The translations under genes and the position numbers were made by a program. Shown here one piece after another: positions 44,013-64,000 of a stretch of 64,000 bases of DNA. Location: NCBI GenBank assembly GCA_964020155.1, contig OZ026557.1, positions 4,596,466 to 4,660,465 on the forward strand, given 5' to 3'. The notes beneath the pieces were generated by a model that saw only the letters and a list, made by a program, of their open reading frames with translations, searched no databases and had not been told where the DNA came from. Numbering within the stretch: position 1 is the stretch's first letter; each line of letters starts with the position of its first letter. Source of the stretch: Chondrilla cf. caribensis. Lineage: Eukaryota; Porifera; Demospongiae; Chondrillida; Chondrillidae.

Positions 44013-47000
44013 ATGGCGCGCTGGGACGAGAAGTTCGATAAAGCGAAGGAGCACATTAGCAGAGATGTTGGTAGTTTTCTGGAAGCTACAATGGAAATTC
44101 ACAGCATTGCCGAAAAGCTAGGGAGCAAGCAACGGGTACCACTGAAGGTAATGACGGACAAACTTGGAGGTATCCAGAAGATTGTCGATCGAGGTCAAAT
44201 GAAAGTAGTGTTCTTTGGGAGAACTAGTAATGGCAAAAGTACTGTAATCAACGCCCTCCTTGGCGCCAAAGTACTTCCTTCTTCTTGTGGGTCGGTATCG
44301 AGTTGTTTCTGCTCTATACAGAAGAGACCTAATGAGGACAACATAGTTTTTCACAAAGGAATGGCCAGAATAGAAGGAAGAGAATACCCCGATCTAGACG
44401 TACGTATATTGATTGGTAATACTGACATTGTCTATGTTTACATATAATAATGATGAGTTGCTCATTGTAGCGAGACCTATGGTGAAATGTTTAAATTTAT
44501 TGTTAACTTTTTCCTGCCATGATTTTAATTGTGCATGTAGTCAGCAAGAAGCCTGGCTAGTCATTTGAGCAAGGAACACCTAGGTGCTAATCAGTTGCTT
44601 GAGATTTACTGGCCAGCTCAGAAGTGCACTCTCTTGGAGGCAGATGTTGTTCTGGTTGATAGGTAGGTATGGAGGATGCCACTACGTGAATGTATGTGGT
44701 CCAACAGAGTGCTGCATGCATTGTAACAGACCCTTTTGCTATCACGTATGTATCCCTATTTGGATTTTGAAAGCAACATATGCAGTGAACATGTCTATGT
44801 ACAGTCTATATATGCATATGTAGATGGAATATTTATGTCCCCTGATTTGTGCATGTCTCTACTCTCACATGCAGCCCTGGAATAGGTACTGACCATAACA
44901 CAGACAGGCTGATTGATCAAAATTGCAAAGACGCAGACATTTTTGTATATGTTTGCAATGGAATTGCTACCCTTGAACGTCCAGTGAGTCTCTTCTCTAC
45001 CATGCAGGAAGACATTGTGGTTTATGCACTATAATTGCATGTACATGTCATAAAACGTCCGACAAGTGTCCATGCATGATTTACCATGCATGCAACATGA
45101 TAAGAATAATAAGTGAAAATGTCTCCACTTTGTGCTATGTGTGCTCAATAATTTAATAACTGTTACAAAGAAACCTAAGTAACTATTTCCTACTCACACT
45201 TGAATTATTAGATATTGCCTGTATACTGGTGCATTGATCACCTTTTCTTTTCTGAATTAGGAATTGGACTTTCTATTGGGAGTTAGCAAGTATCTATCCA
45301 AGCCCAGCAACCTGTTCATTTTAATCAACCATTGGGATGCTGTTGTGAGGAATAGTGAGAATGATGATGAAGTAGTTGAATCTGTCAAGGACCAACACCT
45401 CGAGGTATCTTGTAGATTTTTGACGAAAGAATTGCACGTTACTGAGGAGACAAATCCCAAAGAGCGCGTATTTTTTGTATCTGCTCAAGAAATAGTCACC
45501 ATCCAGGGAGCTCTACGGGACATCCCCAGAGAAGGTACAAGGCCCTTGTACATCACCTAGTAGATGATTTCAGAATCTTATATCAATGTATAACAGTAAC
45601 AAGCAACAGTATGATGAGAAGAATACTAAATTACTGATACCCCTTGATGATCCAGTATTAATCCTTGGTAGATGATATGCTATAGACCATGAAGTACTCT
45701 GTATGACTGTGGATATTACTCTTAGACCACTGTAGCAATAGTCTAAACATTGCTCTTAGATTACAAAGGTCAAATCCGTGTAGAAGACAAGTGGGAGGAA
45801 AGAGAGGAAGAGTTTAAAAGATTTAAAGAGAGATTGAAGGTAATAACTATAGAATGTAAAGTCATGATATTTTAGGAGTTATTTTTACAATGTAGTGTTT
45901 CCGGTTTTAGGATTGTCTCACAGAATCTGCTGTCAAAACAAAATTTGGCAGACATTGTGAAGAATGTCGGGAATGTGTGGAAACAGCTATGGACAAGCAC
46001 TGTCCAGGTATCACAAAGGACATCAATCATAAGAGGTGGGACACATAAAATTGAACATGAGAATTATGTTAATTTAATATGGCCACACCCATTTATTTGC
46101 ACACATCAAATGTTACTGGTTTAATTACTTTGTACTGCTATTGATTGATACGGTAGTCTAATAGTGTTTTCATCAGTGAGAACAATTTCTGTCTTGTCCG
46201 TTTGATCTCTATCCACTGAAACCTATCCACCAGGTGAAAAGGTGCATGTGATCACATTCAATTAGGAGGTACCTTGAGGCTACAAATTTTAGTGGGTACT
46301 AACTTTAGCGAATTTAGCGAGTAACTTCAAATCTGCTGAAAATTGTACCTGCTAATTTTTAAGTGCTTCTGCAAAAGATGAGCGATTTCGAAACGCCAAG
46401 CTCGAAATTAGAAATTATGCTACAATTAGAATGTATCGGATTCGCCGATTGTTATTTCTTTAGCAAAGTTTTTTTTTCAAATCTAGAAGAGACGTCCGAG
46501 TAATTCGAGACTAGTAAATGGAGTTAAAAACTCCATTTACTAGTTCAAACCATTCTCATGCTTACTAAGGTACTTCTGAAATTGCTAATTATACCCACTA
46601 AATGTTGGCTGACGTAAAATGCTAAAATTTGTAGCCTTAAGGTATACGTATGTAGGCCCTGGTCCGCAAGTTCGACTAGTCCTGATGTGGACAGGGCAGA
46701 GTCACTGCTATTGTTATTGGCTATGTTCATAGAGAAAAGCTTGAGAAGGAAATAGTCCAGCTGAGAAAAGAAATTAGAGACTTGGAAGAAGGTGAAAGTG
46801 AATTAGCTACAACATACGGAGAGATGACACAGAGCATGGAGGCCGATGTGAAATCCTTGGTAGGAGAATTATCGGTCTTATCACTTGTGCTGTAAAACTA
46901 CATGTTGAATGATCTCTGTTAGGTGAAGAAGGCTGTTGACGATACAAAGTCTGTGTTTGACAAAGAAATAAATGACAATGACTTTAAAATTGATGATAAG

Positions 47001-48250
47001 GAACCCAAAAAGTATCTGGAACAAGTATGTGACATGATCCAGCCTAAAGTGGTTGAAGTCACAGAGTCTCTCCACAAGATAATGGAAGCAAAATACCAAA
47101 GCTTTGTTGTGGACCTGAAAGGTGGGAAATACAGTTACTGCATGTAACAGGAGATATTTATCAATTTTGTTGTACCCTTGGTAACATATGTTGTTTCTCT
47201 CAGGTGTGTTCTACAAACACATAAAACGTTCACCTAAAGTTGAGGAAAGGTAAAGTTGTTGAGTTGTATGTGTAGGTAGTACATATGTACCTACTAACAA
47301 TGTCTTCTATCTTGTCCCACATACAGTATTAGTGGGTTACCCCCTATCCCAGACTGTAAGACATTGGTTGGAGACTATGTCCCATCCTTTGGTTTTCATG
47401 AACATTTGGTTCCAAATTCTCTTGTAAGTATTGTGTAGTTGGTACTGTGAGAATCACGTTGTTTGTTATCGTACTTGCATGTACAATGCATGCTATGTTG
47501 TTGTTGATGTTGTTTTTGTCACTGATAAACATGCTGTAGCTTCTTGTATACAAACACACTGTGCCCTAGTTAACATATAGTGAATACTTATTAATCCGCT
47601 ACAATTAAGAATATGGTAGATTAATGAGTTTGGCGGATTAACTGGAAATTCATTGATACTTGTACATTATATTGGTACTGGGGAAATGTGGCGGATTAAA
47701 AGGTTTGGCGGATGAAGTGGTGGTGGATTAATGAGAATTCACTGTCTGTAAGTATATTCAACCAAATTGATGTCTACATGGGTTTTCCACTTTTTCTATG
47801 CAGAAAGAGGCAGGCTTGGGTTTAGGTAGTGGTCTATTCAGTTGGGGAGCAACAGCAGGTGTAAGTACTGTGTTGGCATTTGTGTGCCCACACACTCACT
47901 CACACACAATCAATGAACATATAAGTTTACAACATACATCTACCTTTTCCTGTTACTACAGGTAGGGATTGCCATGGGTGCTGCACTCCCATTGGCTGTT
48001 CCAATAGCTGCAGGAGCTGCTGCATTTGTAGGTATCTACAGTGCTTACAAAACTGCTACATGGCACAAATCTGACGATTGGAGAAGAGGCATCAATGGAA
48101 ATGTACATATGGATACTGAGTGCAATGTTCTGTGTGGCAATATGTACTACCTAGGTGTAATTGTACAGTATGTGACTTTATAATGATGTTTGTGATATGT
48201 GTACAGTATGTATGTGTGTGTGTGTGTGTGTCTCTGCTTGTGTACGTGCA

Positions 48251-48281
<31 letters not shown>

Positions 48282-48358
48282 CTGCTTGTGTACGTGCATG
48301 TGTGTGTGTCTGTGTGTGTGTGTGTGTGTGTATGTGTGTGTCTGCTTGTGTACGTGCA

Positions 48359-48427
<69 letters not shown>

Positions 48428-48483
48428 ATGTGTGTGCGTGTGTGCGCGCGCACTCGTGTGTGTGTGTGTATGTATGTGTGTGT

Positions 48484-48539
<56 letters not shown>

Positions 48540-49239
48540 GTGCGTGCGCGCGCGTGTGTGTGTGTATGTATGTGTGTGTGTGTGTGTGTGTGTGCGTGTG
48601 TGTATTTGTATGGTATGTATAGTACAATGCCATTTGGATATCCTGCATGTGCACTCCAACAAGCAGCAGATATAGACTATATATGAAGATATTGCTTTCA
48701 TGACATTGTACTGTGACCCTTCCCTTCGCATGCTAGATCAATCGAACACTGAAGCTAGGATTAGATAAGGAAGTTAAAACCCTCCAAAGCGATTGCATCT
48801 CCAAATTTGAGGATAGTCTGAAAGAGGCGAATAAGTATTTTTCTAAAGAATTTGTAGATGCTAAGCAGTTCAAAGATGACTCAATCAAAACTAACCAGAG
48901 GCACCTGGATGATTTGAAAGGACTTGAAAGCAACTTGACCACTGCCAGGTAACAGATCTTCTACTGCTGCTTTGTCTATCATTACGTGCATCAGTGATGG
49001 CAGTTCTCTGTAAATACTGCATGGTACCCAGGTAGAACTTCTTATTTTCTTCAGAAATTTTCTTCTTTGTTATCACAGCATTTACTGGTCTGATATACTT
49101 GAGTTTTCCCCACCATTCTGCATCATTGTGCTTCTAGCCCCTTCACATCCCCTCAATAAACATTGTAACACTATTTTATGTTGTACTATCAACCAACTGC
49201 TATCAGATTCAATGTATTTGTGTGTGTCTTCATGTGAGG

Positions 49240-49293
<54 letters not shown>

Positions 49294-49748
49294 TGTGTGT
49301 ACGTGTGTGGGTGTGGGTGTGTACGTGTGTGGGTGTGGGTGTGTACGTGTGTGGGTGTGGGTGTGTACGTGAGTGTTTGTGTGCATGAATGTGTGTTCAT
49401 AATATAAATTTATGCATATGTGTGTGCATCACACAACACACTTTAGTATGTACTGATCTCAGATGAATTTGAACGAAGCAATGAACTAACCCAGGCATCT
49501 CTTCATATGCCTTTTAGTTTCTATTTCTTAAGAATCCACCAATTCACTACTCTGGAGTCGACGTACCATCTATCATTTTTGAATTAGCTACTTTGAAATC
49601 TATACATATTTTTCATTTCTTTCTCATTTCTCTCACTATTTGTAGCTCAAAGTTGTGCGATGTTAAGGAGAGATTTGAAAGTTTTGATAAGGAGTTTCTT
49701 CAAGAATCCACTACTTGTGAGGATTATTGGTTGCTTGTCGATCCTTGA
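44013..49748 (+). CDS. Mitofusin-like GTPase paralogue D
   Basis: Divergent mitofusin-family GTPase, longest of the array. Exons 44013-44399, 44541-44662, 44875-44983, 45261-45534, 45760-45839, 45911-46035, 46733-46859, 46923-47121, 47204-47249, 47327-47423, 47804-47860, 47962-48102, 48737-48948, 49646-49748; 2079 nt, 692 residues. P-loop [17 protein letters not shown]2 position is Ser; the MFN1 Glu209 and Arg238 sites are Ile and His. The membrane hairpin is encoded by exon 11 (GLGSGLFSWGATAG) and exon 12 (LPLAVPIAAGAAAFVGIYSAYKTATW). The C-terminal coiled coil ends in CEDYWLLVDP. Introns 6 and 10 carry MITEs. It is followed after about 280 bp by the canonical fragment E in the same direction. 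Confidence 0.88.
46272..46642. mobile_element. MITE with CCTTRAGGCTACAAATTTT ends, copy D intron 6
   Basis: Complementary ends flanked by TA. The empty site is preserved in copy C (GGAGGTATACATAGG near 35843). It contains a perfect 16-bp stem hairpin (46510-46525 with 46529-46544). Copy F carries a larger relative at the same place. Confidence 0.82.
47579..47744. mobile_element. MITE with CAGTGAATAC-type ends, copy D intron 10
   Basis: Same family and same intron as 36789-36964 in copy C; the left end is slightly eroded (TAGTGAATAC). Confidence 0.8.
48205..48603. repeat. Compound (GT)n array, copy D intron 12
   Basis: About 400 bp of GT repeats with a higher-order unit that includes TCTGCTTGTGTACGTGCATG three times. 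A further (GT)n with GTGTGGGTGTACGT units is at 49242-49375. Confidence 0.92.
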
Positions 49749-50026
49749 CAACAAGCTTGTACATGTACTTCAAGTACTTTTGTTTACAATAGGCTTGTAG
49801 TTACTTTACTATCTATAGCTGTATATAAATATTTCTATAGATAATCCAATATTGATGATAACATAACGCATACGATAAATTGCGAGAATGATAATGGAAC
49901 CGTTACCCAAATAATAACAGAATTGATCATCAGGTATACCCTATACATGTTGTTAGGGACAGCAAGGTGTATTGCATAATAATACCCAAAGGCTTACACG
50001 TGAGTTGATTGCGTAATCTAGACAAA

Positions 50027-50794
50027 ATGGCTGATGCAAGAGCTAATTCTTTCAATCGCTCGAACACAGTATCCTCCGATAAGAAGAGAGCTTCCTTCCA
50101 CAAACAGCCTAGTGTACCTCCACATGCTGGTACCCAATATTTCTCACCGGGGGACAGGAGATTCTCTGGCGGGGAAACCTCTTGGTCGCCACTGAAGAAG
50201 TTTGGACAAGCAAAGGAGAAGATATCCAAAGCATTTCGACGTCTTGCCGAACAGCTCAATGAAAGTAAGACATTTCTCGGCGAAATAAACAGTCCTAGGT
50301 TTGATGATGCCGGACAGCTGCAGCTGAAGGTAAAAGGAATCCAAGACATTCTCGTCCGAGACCACATGAAGGTCGTGTTCTTTGGGAGGACCAGTAACGG
50401 GAAGAGCACGGCCATTAACGCCCTCCTCCACGACAAGGTTCTTCCAACAGGAATAGGACACACCACAAACTGTTTCTGTAGCGTTGTCGGTACAGACGCC
50501 AAGGAAGGCTACCTTCTCCTGTCAGATTCGGAGGAGAAGCAGTCAGTTGAGGTGTGTCATGGTGTGTGTGTGGTTGTAGGCGGTCAGTGGAGGTGTGTCA
50601 CGGAGTGTGGATGGTTGTAGGCGGTCAGTGGAGGTGTGTGAGTGGTGTGACATGCTAAGGTATAAGTATGCATTATAACATAGTCCTACGAGGCCAGAAC
50701 AGACCCTTAACTGTATATATTCAGCCCTCGAAATAATTCATGGCATCACTGTCTTCCTGTGACTCTCTGTCATATGCTTATATGCACACGTGCA

Positions 50795-50870
<76 letters not shown>

Positions 50871-50887
50871 CACGCATACACACACAC

Positions 50888-50942
<55 letters not shown>

Positions 50943-50995
50943 CAGTACAGCAACTCGCCCATAGCTTGAGTGCTGACCAGTTGGACTCAAGTTGA
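50027..50995 (+). pseudogene. Canonical mitofusin 5' fragment E
   Basis: Exon 1 (50027-50551) is nearly identical to exon 1 of gene G, with about 9 differences in 525 bp. It is followed by the first 50 bp of exon 2 (50942-50991), after which homology to G stops at about 50993 and sequence typical of the upstream region of copies D and F follows. A TGA at 50993-50995 closes the frame at 192 residues: N-terminal extension, helices, P-loop GRTSNGKS and G2 Thr, without G3, G4 or the membrane part. It is a broken duplicate. If transcribed it could encode a soluble GTPase-domain fragment, but splicing to a polyadenylated end is not shown. Confidence 0.85.
50795..50941. repeat. (CA)n array abutting the exon 2 acceptor of E
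   Basis: The CA array runs straight into the acceptor CACAG|TCAGTA, as in gene G at 59163-59316. Confidence 0.92.
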
Positions 50996-51760
50996 GACTT
51001 TAGTGTGTATTTGGTAAGAAAATTATAACCTATACATACAGCTCTGCCAATAATAATAGGACTGGACCATTGGGAACCTGTATAACAAGAGTTATACTAG
51101 TCTATAGGCCAGTGTTGATCATAACTTGTTCTAAACTAAAATGTAATGGTTAAATTCTGATTAAGCCTCAACCTGAATATTCAGCTGTTTCATTACATTT
51201 ATCTGGTTTCAACAGTAAACATACATGTTTACTGTTGAAATCTGTCAATTCTCAGGGCATTTATCCATTGGCAAAATTAATAATTCCTTGAAACAACCAA
51301 AACTTAGGGAGGTAACAATTATGTTCAGGTAGCTATGTTTTGAATAAGTTCCAGTTGCTATATATAACTATCTGAATAACAACCTGTTTATGAACTTAGT
51401 CAGCTTGGGTCCCACATAATCCAAGAGAATCTTCTGATCCTACATAAATGCTGCTTGTTTTGTGTCTGTAACAATAGCCCAAATTTGGGTTTTTATGCAT
51501 ACCCAAGAATTGTGTGTTTAAAATATAATACTGTTAATTTTCAAAACAGTTTAGTACATGAAAATACAGTGAAACAGTAAATAGTTAAGGACTGTTGAAA
51601 CAGAATTTAATAACATACATATTTCATAACATGTTTCATATTCAATATGATTTAGGTACGGATGGGAGAATACAATTTGAGCCAGCGCCCGCAGCTGATT
51701 CTAAAAATTTGATCGTCGCTCACCCTGTGATTTTGGGATCTACTGGCTTATAATTACAAA
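50996..51760. other. Upstream region of copy F
   Basis: 51038-51120 and 51640-51760 match the upstream region of copy D (43790-44012). The middle 520 bp is absent there and includes a perfect 15-bp stem hairpin (51207-51221 with 51226-51240, TTTCAACAGTAAACA arm). No gene is seen. Confidence 0.6.
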
Positions 51761-58152
<6,392 letters not shown>

Positions 58153-58444
58153 TTATTCAACAACATGTTTGTAGTTGGTATGGTATCATTATTATCCTGG
58201 TGAGGCCACTAGCCCAACTGGCTATTGCCAAGGCCCCCAGTACTTTACAATAGGTTTGCAGTTACTTTATAACCTATCATAGCTATTTGAGCATTTCTGT
58301 AGATATTGATGATAACATAATGCATATGATAAATTGCGAGAATGATAATTACACGTAACACGCAAATGTAAAAAGATGTATGTGATGAATGTGAAAGTAA
58401 TGGACAACAGCTTATCCACGAGTTGATTACATAATCTAGACAAA

Positions 58445-64000
<5,556 letters not shown>

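Noticed and set aside
49930..50502. 190-codon minus-strand open frame over copy E
   Set aside because: Antisense of mitofusin exon 1; the same frame appears over gene G (58267-58920) and has no family features.

Overview
The window is animal nuclear DNA: intron-rich genes with short GT-AG introns, no operons, and very many (CA)n/(GT)n microsatellites, minisatellites and small terminal-inverted-repeat transposons. It contains one interstitial TTAGGG-type stretch. The gene content (cytidine deaminase, STRAD, selenoprotein K, EMC1, mitofusin) is metazoan. The compact gene structure suggests an early-branching marine invertebrate, possibly a sponge, but I cannot prove the taxon from this window.

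Left part (1-14.9 kb), conserved single-copy-type genes: two tandem cytidine deaminase genes on the minus strand (194-1334 and 1822-3389); a STRAD-like pseudokinase gene on plus (3669-6142), head-to-head with the second deaminase; a minus-strand selenoprotein K gene (6828-7588) with an in-frame UGA and a SECIS hairpin (6595-6660); and EMC1 on plus (7727-14853, 19 exons), head-to-head with selenoprotein K.

Right part (14.9-64 kb), a tandem array of mitofusin-family GTPase genes, all on plus. Five are divergent paralogues: A (16422-23994, broken), B (26064-32004), C (32702-38528), D (44013-49748) and F (51761-58152). Each has 14 exons and predicts about 670-690 residues where intact. One canonical mitofusin, G, starts at 58445 and runs off the window end. 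A 5' fragment of a second canonical copy, E, lies at 50027-50995. Intron phases match between canonical and divergent genes through the GTPase domain, so the divergent genes arose by duplication from a mitofusin. Two subfamilies are visible: A/B and C/D/F. A and B lie in two copies of a segmental duplication of roughly 8-10 kb that also copied the last exon of EMC1 (24931-25091). D-E and F-G look like copies of a two-gene unit (divergent plus canonical).

The divergent paralogues keep the P-loop, the DSPG motif and NxWD. They replace the G2 threonine with serine and lose both residues that correspond to the trans salt bridge of the human MFN1 G-domain dimer. The canonical gene keeps all of them. 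This points to a lineage-specific set of mitofusin-like membrane GTPases that may not pair with the true mitofusin.

Between C and D (38.5-44 kb) there is a transposon-rich island: a non-LTR reverse transcriptase fragment, telomere-like repeats and a decayed Helitron-associated protein. MITE insertions inside introns act as dated marks for the duplication history, and some conflict with a simple tree of the copies.
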